Source: Turbatrix aceti (taxonomy: Eukaryota > Nematoda > Chromadorea > Rhabditida > Panagrolaimidae). From it: 64,000 bases of DNA. The position numbers and the translations under genes were made by a program. Under the pieces are notes generated by a model. That model was not told where the DNA came from. It saw only the letters and a list, made by a program, of their open reading frames with translations, and searched no databases. Location of the stretch: positions 930,001-994,000 of the forward strand of contig OZ017768.1 in the NCBI GenBank assembly GCA_963969345.1, given 5' to 3'. Below are positions 45,511-57,823 of this stretch, piece by piece; within the stretch, counting starts at the first letter, position 1; every line of letters begins with the position of its first letter.

Positions 45511-46181
45511 CGTAGATAGGTAGCGATTGTTGATTCTGATTGTTGAGGTGCTTTTTTGAACCGCTTTTATACTACGGATTATGCATGTTTGGTTTTGCTT
45601 ATAAAAAATCTTATCTACGTTCTACGTTTTTTTACACGAAAAATTGAATTCTAATCAGCAAATCCTTCATTTCCGGCCGCCATGGTTTGCTTTTGCTTTG
45701 ATTAGCCATGGTTTGCTTTTGAATATGTATGTATTTCTTGTCGATATTCTCGGCTGTGTAGGCGTATCGCGTTTGAGACAAATTTTTTTTTAGTGTATGG
45801 CCGAACAGGCAAAGACGCGACCGTCTTTGTATAGTAAAAATGCGGACAAAAATGTTCGGATCTTTAGGTGTCACGACACCTGTCGTGGCAAAATCTAACC
45901 AGAGTCAAAAGTTTTCGCGTTCGTTCGATTTTCCGAACAAAATTAACAAAACGTTCGTATTCGTTCGAGAATAAAAAATGGATGTTTCCCCATTCCCGGT
46001 CTAAACCCTTCCAATTATGTAATTTTACTCCAAAACTGACAGCAAATTTCCAAAATCACAATAAAAAATACAGTTAACATAAAACGGATGAGAGACAAGT
46101 GACAAATACACAAATGAAAAAATTTGGAAAAACAAGTTAATTCACATGACAGCACTGCTGTTAGAACCATCGTCGGTCAGG
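45511..46181. other. Intergenic between saposin gene and MCM3 3' end
   Basis: Contains a direct repeat CCATGGTTTGCTTTTG (about 45680 and 45707) and A/T-rich DNA. No exon supported. Confidence 0.4.
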
Positions 46182-49160
46182 TTAGATGATGATAATCTTG
46201 TCGCCGTCGAACATGACGCGTCCATCAGCCTCAAGCCGCTCAAAACCAGCAGTGAATTCTGATTCGGTGTACGCCAGGCGCCCTGCAAGCTTTTGCATGG
46301 CATCTTTGATCGCTGCGATCTCGTTGAAGTCGTCTGGCTTGTCAAAGGCTTCGATGGCCTTTGTTAGGTGTTCACGGAAGGTTCGGAGCCTAAAAAAAGG
46401 CAATTTTTATAAACTCTCCCCCATCCCCAAAAAAGCTCACCGTTCAACAGAAATCGCAGGAACTTCCTCCTGTCGAGTCCTCTTGGCCGCCGGCTCAGCA
46501 GTAACATCCATGGAATCATCAGGCGCGGCATTGTCTTCTTCCTCGGCTTCATCTCCGCCTCCACGACGCTTCGCAGCCCTGGTAGCAGCGGTGGTGGGTT
46601 CAGAAATGACTTCTTCCATGTCGACATCGCCGGTAACGACTTCGCGCTCCTTGGGTCGTTCCTTGAAGCAGGCAAAGTACAGCAGCTGGTAGGCGCGTTC
46701 GGCATCTGCCTTTTCAACGACCTTGGAGAGCCGGGCCTTGGCCATGGCAGTTGACAGACGAATGAGCGTCTCGAGCTGTCGGGCGGTGACCGGCATGGTT
46801 CGTTCTCGATCGGAAAATTCCGTCTCCGTGGACCTGAGCTCGGTGTAGCGATCCGAGATGTAATCCGACGCCTCCGTCGTCAGTACCGGCTTGACAGCCT
46901 TGGCCATGAAGATGTACTTACGAATAAATGATGCAGAGAGAATTTTCTGACCATCGGGAACGGCGGTCCATCCCCGGTTCTTTTCGTAGATTTCAGTCGT
47001 CGTCGTCGTAGCGTGGTCATCGCTGAACGTCGTGAGCGTGTCGATGACGTCGGCAATGCGAAGGACCGTGCCATCGGGTTCGCCAGGTGCGCGGTAGGAC
47101 TGCAGCTTGATGACGTTCTCGCCGACGCGTTTGTCGTTCTCAATGTCGTGCTGATCGAGGAGGACAAAGATGAGATCGAAACGAGAGAGCAGAGAATCCT
47201 GCATGCCAATGTTTTCCATCGGAGACTTGTAGATGTTGTACCGACCAAGAACGGGGTTTGCGGCAGCCAAAACCGAGCAACGAGCGTTCAGCTTGGCGTG
47301 GATGCCGGCTTTCGAGATCGTCACACGACCCTGCTCCATGACTTCGTGGATCGCAGTTCGATCGATGTCTGTCATCTGAAATAAAAAAAAATTGGTAAAA
47401 TAATGAAAAAACAGCAAAAAAATGACAAAATTTTATCGTAAAAACCAATACTTTGATCTAAAATCATACCAACACAGAAACAAAACATTGGCATTCATAA
47501 ACTTACCGAAAGAAGTGACATTTGGTATTTCCCTATAATATATATTTTTTCCTCCTTTTTTTACGTTTTTTAATATAAAAACTTCTTTTAGGCCTAATTT
47601 TTTGTCTTCTTACATGTTTTTCACATTTCCAGTCAAAAAAACGTAATTTTGTTAATTTTACGCCATTTTTTTCTCGTCCCAAAAAACCAACCTTGTCAAA
47701 CTCATCGATGCAGACAATACCCCGGTCAGCCAAAACCATAGCACCAGCTTCGAGGGTGCGTTCACCGGTGTCGGTATCCGTCACGACAGCAGCAGTCAGA
47801 CCGACGCCAGACGATCCACGACCAGTCGTCGCGATGGCCCGGGGCGCAGAATTGAGGACGTAACGCAGCATCTGGCTTTTCGCAACCGACGGATCCCCGA
47901 TGAGAAGCACGTTGATGTCACCGCGAAGCCGGGATCCATTGGCCAGAAGAGTTTCCTTTCCGCCAAGCAGCAGACAAAGAATTGCCTTTTTGACTTCTTC
48001 GTGACCGTAAATCGATGGGGCGAGGGAATTTGCGAGGAGTTCGAGAATATCCTTCCTACGACTCATCTTTCGGATGTTTTTGATGTCATCGGCCGAGAAT
48101 TCGGGTTGGACTTCTTTGCTCATAAGGAGAACGTTATTGCAGATGATAATCGCGCGGAAGTTGCCGGAACTCACTCCTCCCTGCTTGTTTGGAAGAACTC
48201 GGAAAAGTCCGACCACGCGAACCCTGTCTCCCGGTTTGCAGTCGTCTGCGAGGTCGTCATCGGCAATGACATCGATCGACCTCGGAAGTTGACCAGCTGG
48301 AGCGTTTTCGGGAAGCTCCTGGATCGAGAATGTCTGGTGATTTTTGAAAGTGCACAGCGCGACTTCGGTTTCGAGAGGATTCTTGTTTTCGTCTTCGGTG
48401 GGGTAAACGTTGCTCGTCGGAAAAGTTTCGTAGGTCGTCGCATCGGTGTACCGCTTTTCAAGCGTTTTCTGGGTCGCAGGACAAAAGTGAACGCTCTTCT
48501 CGATCTTCGGACGAACAGCGCTGCACCTGGTAACAATACCTTCGCAGCAGACCAGATGGCCGAGGAAGCGGGATTTCAAGCTGCGGGGATTCACGTGGCA
48601 ATGCCCGAAGGCGCCCTCGAAGCCGATGTGCACGACCGCGTGCTTGGCGTAGTCGGTGTCCGTTCGGGCCATCATGTCCTTGAGCGCCTGCTCGAAACAA
48701 AGCACTTCAGGGACAAAGTTTTCAATTAGCCTAAAAATGGGTAACTATCAGTTTTAGACAAAAAAAATGTTTTTTTGAAGAAAAGAAGTATTTTTACAAA
48801 AAAATCTAACATTTTACGCCGTTTTACGGTTTATAAAGCCAACTTACGACTTTGCGCGCTCCGGCATCTTGCGACGGACGTCATTGATGTCCACGATCAA
48901 CCGTCGCTGATTATCCTTAATGAGATCCTCTATTTTCTGCTGGTAAATCTTGTCGTCAGCCTAAAACCACAATCCCATAAAAATGCGTTCATTTTAATGC
49001 CAGTCAAGTTTTCCCTGGTAAAAACGCATAAAATCCCCCTTTTACATCCCTCAAACCCCTCCCAACTCACAGAATCATCGAGAAAGTTGAGATACTCCTG
49101 CGTGATTTCCCGTTGATGGGCCTCTTCATCCCGATCGACAACGAATCCGGTAGACGACAT
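46182..49160 (-). CDS. MCM3: DNA replication licensing factor MCM3
   Basis: Subunit of the nuclear MCM2-7 helicase that is loaded at origins and unwinds DNA. Exons 49160-49071, 48960-48848, 48730-47692, 47375-46441 and 46389-46182 total 2,385 nt, 794 residues (human 808). Walker [10 protein letters not shown] (346-354), Walker B CIDEFDK (408-414) and the arginine-finger SRFD (478-481) are intact. MCM3-specific blocks include [34 protein letters not shown] and the end GDKIIII. An acidic linker with AAKRRGGG and AAKRTRQEE basic stretches lies before the C-terminal winged helix and may be the nuclear signal. The gene is divergent from RPS8 with 523 bp between starts. MCM5 was considered, but the ATPase and N-terminal blocks are MCM3-like. 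Confidence 0.96.
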
Positions 49161-49683
49161 AACAATGCTAGTTAGTCACTCGCTGAAAAAAATTGTAAAA
49201 AGGGCACTTTTTTACGCCAAAACGCTAAAAACCATTCAACACGTCGTTTACCCCAATTACACGCACCAAATAAAACTAAACATCCACAAATAACCTATTC
49301 AAACCCAAGAAAACACAAAACAACACGAATCCACGAAAAAAAAATCAAGCAGAACGATCAAAGCAAAATCAAAAACTCAAAAGCGCACCATTTTCCCGCC
49401 TTTTCTCAAAGTTCCATTCAGCGCGTGCGCATTCATACTCTCCTGACGAAAAACATACGGTCAAACTCAGACTGCATCTTTTGCGATGAAAACTCGTTGT
49501 GTCTCACGTTATTTCCTTTGATTGTTAGTTTTTGTTCGTTTTTTCGTGTTTTTCGTTATATTTTTTCCACTTCGATCCCCTTTTTGTATCCAGCTTGTAT
49601 CCTAGTTGTAACGCGTGTGTCAGAGCCATCGGTTATTTTCGGGTACGGACTTGAACGCGCTTATTGCAGGTTGTAACTACGAC
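49161..49683. promoter_or_regulatory. Divergent MCM3 / RPS8 promoter region
   Basis: 523 bp between divergent starts. The RPS8 side contains a spliced leader, since ATTGCAG ends 14 bp before its ATG. A pyrimidine tract (TTCTCAAAG to CTCTCCTG) near 49,400-49,450 could be the ribosomal-protein start region. Roles inferred. Confidence 0.45.
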
Positions 49684-50577
49684 ATGGGTATTTCGCGTGA
49701 TTCGTGGCACAAGAAGAGAAAGACCGGCGGCGCCCGCATTCCTATCCATGGAAAGCGCAAGTACGAGCTTGGCCGTCCTCCCGCGAACACCAAGGTTTGT
49801 TTTTGGGAGTTTTTGTTGTCAAAATTGACGAAAATTTGGGGATTTTATAAAACCGGTTGACTTTCAGATTGGTGGAAAGCGCGTTCACTTGGTTCGTGCT
49901 CGCGGTGGCAACATCAAGCTTCGTGCCCTCCGTCTGGATACCGGAAACTTTGCCTGGGCTTCGGAAGGTTCGTTTTTGCCGATTTTAGTCAATTATTCGA
50001 TGTTTTGAGTCCGCTTTCCGACGATATTGTGCGTTCTGCGGAATTAAACATCGGAAAGTGGTCGCAAAGGTTTTTGTTTTTGACTGTTCCTTGTAACATT
50101 CAGAATTCAAACGTTTGCTACAAATTTTGGTTATCGATTTGTTTGTTTTTTGACGAATTTTTATTTGCAGGCGCCACCCGCAAGACTCGTATCATCGATA
50201 CCATCTACAACGCCACCAGCAACGAGTTGGTTCGTACCAAGACGCTGACCAAGGGCTCGATCATCGCCGTCGATGCTGTTCCGTTCCGTCAGTGGTACGA
50301 ATCCCACTACGCCGTTCCTCTTGCCCGCAAGCGTGGAGCCAAGCTGACCGAAGAAGACGAGGCCAAGTTCGACCTCACCACGAAGAGCAAAAACACGCAG
50401 AAGAAGTACGAACAGCGCTCCAAGGCCGCCCCCGTTGAACCCCATCTCATCGAACAGTTCCAGTCTGGTCGCCTGCTTGCTCGTATCTCGTCGAGCCCTG
50501 GACAATCTGGTCGCGCTGACGGCTACATCCTCGAAGGTAAGGAACTCGAGTTTTACCTTCGCAAGATCAAGAAATAA
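49684..50577 (+). CDS. RPS8: 40S ribosomal protein S8 (eS8)
   Basis: Exons 49684-49794, 49868-49967 and 50171-50577 give 205 residues (human 208). [16 protein letters not shown] at the start, [52 protein letters not shown] and [20 protein letters not shown] are the eS8 signatures. A cytosolic small-subunit component. Cys-free and rich in Lys/Arg. The end KIKK lacks the extra basic tail of some animals. It is convergent with the ADAM17-like gene (336 bp between stops). Codons are strongly C-ending for many residues, as expected for a highly expressed gene. Confidence 0.97.
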
Positions 50578-50913
50578 GCAGACCGATTACGTTGTTGTTT
50601 TTTGTTTGGTCGTCTCATTTTTCTCCTATCCGTGTGTTATCTTTCGTTGATGACTTCGGATTTTTGATAAACTGTTATTAAGGTAACGTATTCACAGTTT
50701 TGACGATCACTTCAGTTAAATTTCTTTATTTCAAAATTACAACAAAATATCTCTGAAAAACGATTTTTATGGCAAATCTAGGATGCTCTACCAGTTTTGA
50801 GTGCAAAGTAAGGAAGTCGTGGTGCGTCGAGGTAAGTGAGTAAGATTAGGGACGTAAAGCTCTTTGAATGGAGGGAAATAAGCTTGGCAGTGGAGAGAAC
50901 ACGTTGAACTGTA
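50578..50913. other. Convergent 3' region RPS8 / ADAM17
   Basis: 336 bp between stop codons, A/T-rich in the middle. No further gene seen. Confidence 0.4.
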
Positions 50914-53475
50914 CTAATCGAGAGCAGGGGCTGATTGAGATGTGGATAGCGGCGACGAGAGCGTTTCCATTTCGATGTTATCAAAGCTGTTACCATTCGA
51001 TGAAGCCATCATAGATGTCGGTGTCGAGGGTTCCTCTTTGGTCGTGTCCCTGCAGTAGATGTACAGAGAAATAGGAATCCAGAGCATCAGTGTCAGACTG
51101 ATGAAGATGAACACCGTATGCTTGGTAAAAACATTGCTTCCGGGTGTCGTGACGTCGTTCAGAATTTGTAGCAATAATGGCTTGTCTCGGACTTCGCGCT
51201 CGCATTTGTTCTGAAAAAAGGCAGAACTAGAAACTAAGAATCATAAAAATGACGAGATTTTTCGCATATGTTTTTGGTGTTTGCAGTTTGTAAAAAAACT
51301 CACTTTCCGGCAGTGCCCAAAAATGCAAAGAGCTTCTTCGTCGAGACGGATAATCGGCCGGAGAGAACGACACTTTCCCGTATCACCAATCTTGCAGCAG
51401 CGATAGCACGCATCAAATTGATTTTCGCACAGGCATGGCCTGTACGTTGAATTGAGGGTTTGGCAGTATGAATTACACGTACCGGCGATACACGTTCCAT
51501 TGTCTCGACACCGGACGCCGTCTTCGACGTAGCGCTGGGTTGGGCAATTTGCCTCCGTACCCGGGCAATACGACACATCTCGGCAGGATTCTTCATCTCT
51601 CGGCAGACAGAGGGTCCCCTTCGACGTGTATCCGCACTGGGATGTACAGCATTCAGAATGCTTCGGACTGCACTTTGCATGGGGTTTTAGACTAAACATA
51701 ACATAAAACAGGTTTTTTAAAGGAAAATGTGAAAAAAACATACGTGCAATTCCGTTCACAGCACGGATCATCGTCTTTTGACCAGGTGTGTCCAGGATCG
51801 CACTCTTCACCGGGTTCTGCGACTCCGTTGCCACAGATGGAGCCCTTTTCCTCGACAAAGCATTGCTCGACGACGTGGAAGAAAAACTTGCTCATGGCGT
51901 CAATCGAGCACCGCGAAAACTGGACATTGTTTCGATCGTAGCCACTGGACGTGACCTCGGACATGATGTACTTGCCGCCGGGCTCGAGGAGATCGCATCC
52001 CTCCTCCTGCTCGTCGTGGGACGCGCCAAAGAGGTGACCAAGCTCATGCGCAACAACGAGGTTGAAGTTGTGCGTGATGAGCGGACTGTTGGCCTTGACA
52101 AAGGGCGAGACGAATCCGGTATTCATGAATGTTCCATCGAAGTTTGGTGTACGTCGGCACGCACCGCTCTCTTCCCATCGACCCGTATTGGATACGCCGA
52201 GAACAGTGCTACCGTATTCATTCTTTTTCATGTTTTTGCCCGTCATGAGAAGCGTGATACACGTCTTATCGGTGCCTTCTTCGCGGGAAAAGATCTTCAA
52301 ACAAAAAAAAACTGATTTTTTTCCGAAAAAAATCAGGTAAACTTACGTTCAAGAAGTCGTTTTCACTGATGCCGTCGGGGAGTTCTTCATTGTTGTAGTG
52401 CACGGTAGTGGATATCGTAGCTTGCTGGTTGATCTTTACCTCCGTAATTTGAGTAGCAATGCGAACGATTGCGTGGTTGTTGACGTTGCCGAAATCAATC
52501 TTTTTGAAAATGTCATTTGCCCTTTCGACTGATGTTATCTGAAAAACACATTTTAGGCCTAAAAAAGGGCCCTGCGTTGAATATCGAAGTTTTTTATATA
52601 AAAATAAAAAATAAGGCAATTTTTACGACCTCAAAATAACATTTTTTTAAACTGAACTTTTTATTTTCGTGCCGAGAGAAAACGTTGCGATTTAGCTAGT
52701 TTTTGAGGGTTTTTTCTTTTTTTAGTCATTTTGATACTGTTTTTTGTATCAAAAATACATTATACAAAAAATATATTTTTTATACACCCTTTTAAAAAAA
52801 ACTCACCATAAAGCTGAGAGTTCGAAAATAATTTTCTCCCCCGACATGCTTGTAAAATTGATAGTCAGCGACGAGTTTCATCTGACAACGATTCTTCTTG
52901 ATGGGAGGCCTGTACTCTCGCTTGATCCGTTGTCGTCTCGCAAGCTCAAAGACATTTGGTGGCTGTGGGCAGCCTTTGCTGAAGCCGGGCAAATCAACGT
53001 GCACTTCTGACGCTCGATAGACGACGGTTTGGTTGTCAGGGGTTGGATCGATGTAGAGTGTGTCGCCTTCCATGTCCAGCTGTCCGATGAGGGTTGAGGG
53101 ATCGAGGGTCGTCGCGTCGAGCAGGAATACCGCTCGCGAACCGCCTCCTCCCTGGATGCGGGTAACGGTACCCTCGAAGTAGGCTGTGGTCTCCAGAAAT
53201 TTGGACCGGGTGGCGTAAGATACACCGGAGAGGACAAAGTCTCCGCTGAGGGTTGGGATAAGGTGTGGACGACGCGATACGATAGCTGTGATGTTTCTAC
53301 CGTACGCTGAGAAGGCTACGATAAGGGTTGACTCGTTGTAGACGTGAATCACAGGATTGATGTAAAAAACAGCAGCATCCTTGCCCCCGGGATCGATAGT
53401 GACGGATTTGCCAGCGACAGCCAGGAGCAGTGAGATCACGGTGACGACGACGAACCCGTAGGCGGAAGCGAGCAT
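50914..53475 (-). CDS. ADAM17: ADAM17 (TACE)-like membrane metalloprotease
   Basis: Type I membrane sheddase. Exons 53475-52807, 52538-52347, 52294-51744, 51691-51304 and 51210-50914 total 698 residues. Order: signal peptide (1-22); prodomain with free Cys169 (KGCPQPP); furin site RQRIKR (181-186); catalytic domain with HELGHLFGASH (370-380), zinc ligands H370, H374 and H380, and the Met-turn in KYIMSEVTSSG; a disintegrin-like GEECDPG...CC region; a Cys-rich membrane-proximal domain; a TM helix (about 633-652); and a short tail with Ser/Thr clusters. GGKYIMSE and CSIDAMSKFF follow ADAM17 more than ADAM10. The tail is far shorter than in vertebrates. An open stretch with an AG acceptor at 53476-53577 may be a 5' exon. 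Confidence 0.9.
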
Positions 53476-55560
53476 CGTCGTCAGAACTGACAGGTATCCC
53501 GTCGCCGCTGCCTGCTCTCGGGACCAAAGTCGTCTGGCAGCCTCTCGGGCGAGCGCGTATTGTCTCGTCTGGCTCCTGAAAATAATCGGTAAAAAATAAA
53601 TTTGAAAATTGCACTTCTCTGTTGTTTTTTGTCTAACTGGATGGGAAAAAGCGTGGGAGCGTGAAATCAGGAGATACCCGTTTGTTTACAAACCAAAGAA
53701 ACAGAAAAATGAACGATTTCGAAAAGCAGCGAAAAAATTAAAGATGAAACGAACGTAAAACAAGAAAACTGTACAGAACTGAAAAAGAACGTAATTATTT
53801 ACAACAATTTTTCCCGTCAAGACAAGAACATAAGTAACTTCAGAACGTTACTCTTGGTACGGTAAAATGAGTAAATAGTCATTACTTCTACGAGTAACAA
53901 AAACAAAAACCAAAAAGTAAAAAACTGCAGAAGTAACAAAAACATTACTTTTCTACTGTAAAATAGTCAAAAAATGTTACTTTCTAACAACAATCGTAAA
54001 TTTGCCGATTCTTCTTTTTTCATGTTTCTCGCACTTTTTTCCGTTTTTTTGCACAATTTAGTCAATTTCAAACGAAAAAAGATTGTTTTTTGTTTCAACA
54101 AATTATTTTTTGCTTTCTCGATGTCAATCTGTTCTTCGAACTCTCACTGGTCAAGCAAGCACCGAACCTGACAATTTTTCCCCTTGATCAAACAATCATC
54201 AGTTAGAAATACACAAAACGGAACGGAACGCCCGATATTTGCAGCCAACGATCGTTGGCTGCAAATATCGGGCGTTGCAACGAACAATCAATGCACGCTA
54301 TCTGACCGTTTATTACCCTGCCCACCGGACCGTCTCGTCTCCTGAGAAAAAAAACGCGTTAATAAAAAAACCACGGTATTAGTCATTTTTCCTTCCATCA
54401 ATAAAAAACCGATGGGGAAGAAAGTTTCAAGGTCGAATTGATAGAATAAACAGGTTATATCTATGTTTAAGCAGAGTGGAAGAAAAAGACGGACGGGGGA
54501 GGTCCTGGCGACGTATCCGACCTAAATATTTGATGCCCAGTGACTCAATAAAGATCGTGATCGTGGTTCGCGAATTAGTCATCGTAATACTCACCCGTGC
54601 TTGCAATAATACCTATTTCCAGGTGATTACTTGCTTTATGCTACCGAAAAACCAGGAAAAGAAATTCACGATAAGAAAAGCAGAGAAAATGGCAGACATC
54701 TTTTTTCAATTACAAAAACTTTTTTCCGTTTTATAAGATATCAAAAAATATCAAAATCTCCTCGTTTACCCATTCCTACGACGCCCATTTGAAGAGTGAA
54801 CAAAACAGGTGATAAGAATGAACGAAACGTCAGAAAAAGGGATTAACTGGGCCAGGCAAAAACCGTAAGGCTAAAAAAAGCAAGAAAAAATCATCAAAAA
54901 CAGGAAAAATGTAGGTAAGAACGTAACCAATACAAAAAAAGTATCGTTCGGAAAAAGTAACAAAATTTGAGAAAAAATGTTACTTTTACAAGGCATTCAA
55001 ATCATTTTACGTTCGGTGGTTTCTGAAGCGAAAATGCTTGTTCTTTCTTTTTTTTGTCTATAAATTTTTTTAGGAATAAACCGTTCTTCCTCCGCCCATT
55101 TTTTCTTCTTTTCTGTTTTTTTGTCGGGCCGGGTACCTGACAGCACAGTAAACAACTGTTATCCTTTGCAAATAACAAAAAAAGAACAGTTACTTTGAAA
55201 AAAATTCTTGATACAGCGTGATATTCGTTTTCGTAAAAAAATATTTCGACCACTTTTTCCGTTCTAAAAACAATCATTATCACCCCTTGGGAGCTTACTT
55301 CGTTTTGTAAGCATGCATGCAACAATTTTGTTTGCCAGCTTCGAGAACGTTCTATTCCTAAAGACAGGAAGAGAAAAAATTGCTAGCGGTCGGGTCGGGT
55401 CGGTCGGTCGCAGCGATATTGCTACAGGTAGGGAAGTGGTTGTGGTTGTGGGTCGCGGACAACGACGACGACAACGGCGGCGGCTACGGAGATAGACAGA
55501 TTACGAGCAAACCGTCCAGCTTGACGGGTGGGGGTGACTAACAAACAAACGACGAAGAAA
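53476..55560. other. Intergenic, 2.1 kb, upstream of ADAM17
   Basis: 53476-53577 is open in the ADAM17 frame and begins after TTTTCAG, so it is probably the 5' leader or an alternative N-terminus. The rest is A/T-rich with several GTAACGTTAC-like stretches, a perfect 50-bp palindrome at 54227-54276, and CGAC/CGGT-rich low-complexity DNA at 55390-55490. No other exon supported. Confidence 0.4.
54227..54276. repeat. Perfect 50-bp palindrome
   Basis: Two 25-bp arms with no loop, centred between 54251 and 54252 (core AACGATCGTT, outer ends AACGCCCG/CGGGCGTT). Every pair matches; the next flanking bases do not. Long loop-free palindromes are rare in random DNA and can extrude a cruciform or act as a dimer binding site. 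Function unknown. Confidence 0.9.
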
Positions 55561-55620
55561 AGTAACGTCACCCCAAAAAGCACTCTTTTTTTGACACCCA
55601 AATAAAAACTAAAAACTTAC

Positions 55621-56092
55621 GTTTACCAATTCCTGTATCAGAGAGCTTGTTGGGTGCAGCCCTAATGAGTGCGTCGAGTCGTCGTCTATCAACACTCGTC
55701 CTCTTTCCGTTGTCGTCTTGAACGAGGTGTACAAAACGAATAAACTTTCCCCTTGCAAAGAAAACGTCGAGAGCAAGGGGTGGACCTGTCTTGTTGGTGA
55801 GCGAAGTAGTAGCACCACCGCTACTTCCGCCACCACAACGGTAACGTCGCTTGAAGAAGAACACCGATGACAGCGTGACATTCATCGAGTCATCGCACGA
55901 CTCGATCACTCCTTCGACCGATGATTCGTCCTTGAGCTCGATGACAACTGGCTTCCCGGTCAATTGCTTTACAACAGATGACAAACTTTTCAGCATCAAA
56001 AAACTGCCAAGCACCGTTAATCCATCGTCTGACAACAAAATTACGATACCAAACTGCTTCAAACACAACACAAATCCCCCCTCAACAGACAT
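55621..56092 (-). CDS. LSM10: LSm10-like Sm-fold protein (U7 snRNP)
   Basis: The exon 56092-55621 encodes about 157 residues and ends in phase 1 at GTAAGT. The Sm1 motif runs SLSSVVKQLTGKPVVIELKD, then ES-x-V-x-G-x-I-x-x-x-DDSMNVTLS. The Sm2 motif is FFARGKFIRFVHL. The DES after the second strand and FVHL at the end fit LSm10 better than SmD1. LSm10 replaces SmD1 in the U7 snRNP that processes histone mRNA 3' ends. A Gly/Ser-rich insert of about 30 residues separates Sm1 and Sm2. The start is uncertain: ATG at 56092 or at 55996, closer to usual length. The 3' exon is unproven; TTTGTTAG at about 55537 would continue the frame. It lies 66 bp after RPL3 on the same strand. Confidence 0.7.
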
Positions 56093-56158
56093 TGTTCAAC
56101 TTTTTAGTATACCTTAACAACAATAACATTCAACACAAAAAAAACACCAAAAACGGTT
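56093..56158 (-). promoter_or_regulatory. Short RPL3-LSm10 intercistronic spacer
   Basis: 66 bp, U-rich on the transcribed strand, between the RPL3 stop and the LSm10 ATG. Too short for an ordinary terminator plus promoter, so co-transcription in an operon with trans-splicing is likely (inference). Possible acceptors read TTGTTGTTAAG and CTAAAAAG. Confidence 0.45.
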
Positions 56159-57823
56159 TCAAGCAGTGCTTTCGAGCACCAAGTCCTTCTTGAGCTTGCC
56201 CATGAAAGCCTTCTTTTCGGCGCGTGTCTGGAAACGACCATGACCAAACTTGGAGCTGGTGTCGATCCATTTGAGGTTGATCTTCTCGAACGCGAAACGC
56301 TTGCGGTGGTTGATGAGGGATTTGCGGAGAGTAATCGGGCGCTTCTTGGGTCCAATGCAGGCACCACGGATCATGATGTAGTCCTGGTTGACGAGACCGT
56401 AGCGGACAAAACCACCCTGAAAATTGTCATCAAGTCAGTCACCATAAAAAACAGAATTAGACTAATTGGATTGTCTAGGGATGCGCAACCTCTCAGAGTA
56501 ACTATGACAAAATACGTATCACCAATTCAACGTGAAAATTTTCATCATCAAGAAAGCGTCTTTTCCCTTTTCATAACCAAAACTTTGTCAAAAAAGAAAA
56601 ACTCACAAGAGGGTTGATGTTCTTCTCGGTGATATCGTACTCGGTAGAGGCGTTGTTCTTTCCCTCAGCAGTGAGCGCAGATTTGCCGATGCGGAAGATC
56701 TTCTTGTTGCGCTCCGTACGGTGATGGTAACCCTTCTGACCAGCACGAGCAACCGTGTACTGGACGCGGGAAGGATGCCACGCACCGATACAGGCGACCT
56801 TGCGGAGACCCTTGTGCGTCTTGCGGGGAAGCTTCTTCGTGTGCCAACGGCTGGTGACACCCTTGAAGCCGTGACCCTTGGTGATGCCGATGGCGTCGAT
56901 CAGCTCGTCTTGCTCGAAGACCTGTTCGACGGGAATCTGGTGCTCAAGCTTTTCACGAGCCCAGTCGACCTTCTCGGGGATGGTGCCACCGTTGATCTGG
57001 ATCTCGATGATGTGGCCCTTCTTGTCACGGCGACGGAGAAGCTTTTGCTAAAAAATTTAAAAAAAATAGTAAAAATTGCGGACAAAAGCACATAAAAACA
57101 ACGAACCTGAGTGTGGGCGATGACGCGGACGCTCGAGCAGTACTTCTTGATCTTGTTGAGGTCGGCTTCGATTTGCTTCTTGCCATCTTCGTCCTGCCAC
57201 TTCTTGGACGTCTTCGTGAAGGCCTTCTTCTTCGATTTGTACCTAGGCACCAAATTCATTATGAATTTTTAACCTCATATCAATACAGGATTGACAGTGG
57301 AGGCGGTGCCTTCTTCAAACGAACACTTGTACCGAATCATCTCCAAAAGAGATGAAAACGGCAGTGAAGTGTATGCGTAGAGAGCGCCGACCATTTTAGA
57401 CCACATATTGTCACCTGTCTGCAAAAGACAACAAAATCAAGCACGTTAAAAAACCAACCAGTTCTTGTAATAGCGGCGCTTGGCTTCTTCACCGATGTGC
57501 TCAGCCCAGATCGTCTTGAAAGGACGAGGGCCACGCGGCGTATCGATGAGACCAACGACACCGATCACAACCATCGGAGGAGTCTCAATGATCGTAACGG
57601 CATCGACAATCTCCTTCTTGTTAACCTTCGAGCCAGGCTTGTCGACTTCACGAACGACGTGAGTCATGCCAGCCTTGAAGCCAACGAAAGCGGTCAAGTG
57701 GATCGGCTTCGAAGGATCATCCTTAGGGAAAGCCTTGACCTTACCGAGATGACGGCGCGATCGCTTCTTGGGGGTAAAACCCATATGCCCATGGCGGGGA
57801 GCCGAAAACTTCCTATGACTCAT
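56159..57823 (-). CDS. RPL3: 60S ribosomal protein L3 (uL3)
   Basis: Exons 57823-57459, 57242-57107, 57047-56607 and 56416-56159 total 1,200 nt, 399 residues (human 403). Signatures in order: [16 protein letters not shown], the [20 protein letters not shown] block, [63 protein letters not shown] with the conserved W-finger histidine region, [20 protein letters not shown], and [20 protein letters not shown]. The C-terminus is short and acidic-neutral. The protein sits next to the peptidyl-transferase centre of the large subunit. Start confirmed by the TTTTGCAG acceptor 7 bp upstream. Likely first cistron of an operon with LSm10. Confidence 0.97.

Noticed and set aside
46182..49160. Identification as MCM5 or MCM7
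   Set aside because: [22 protein letters not shown], the [16 protein letters not shown] context and the C-terminal GDKIIII end match MCM3.
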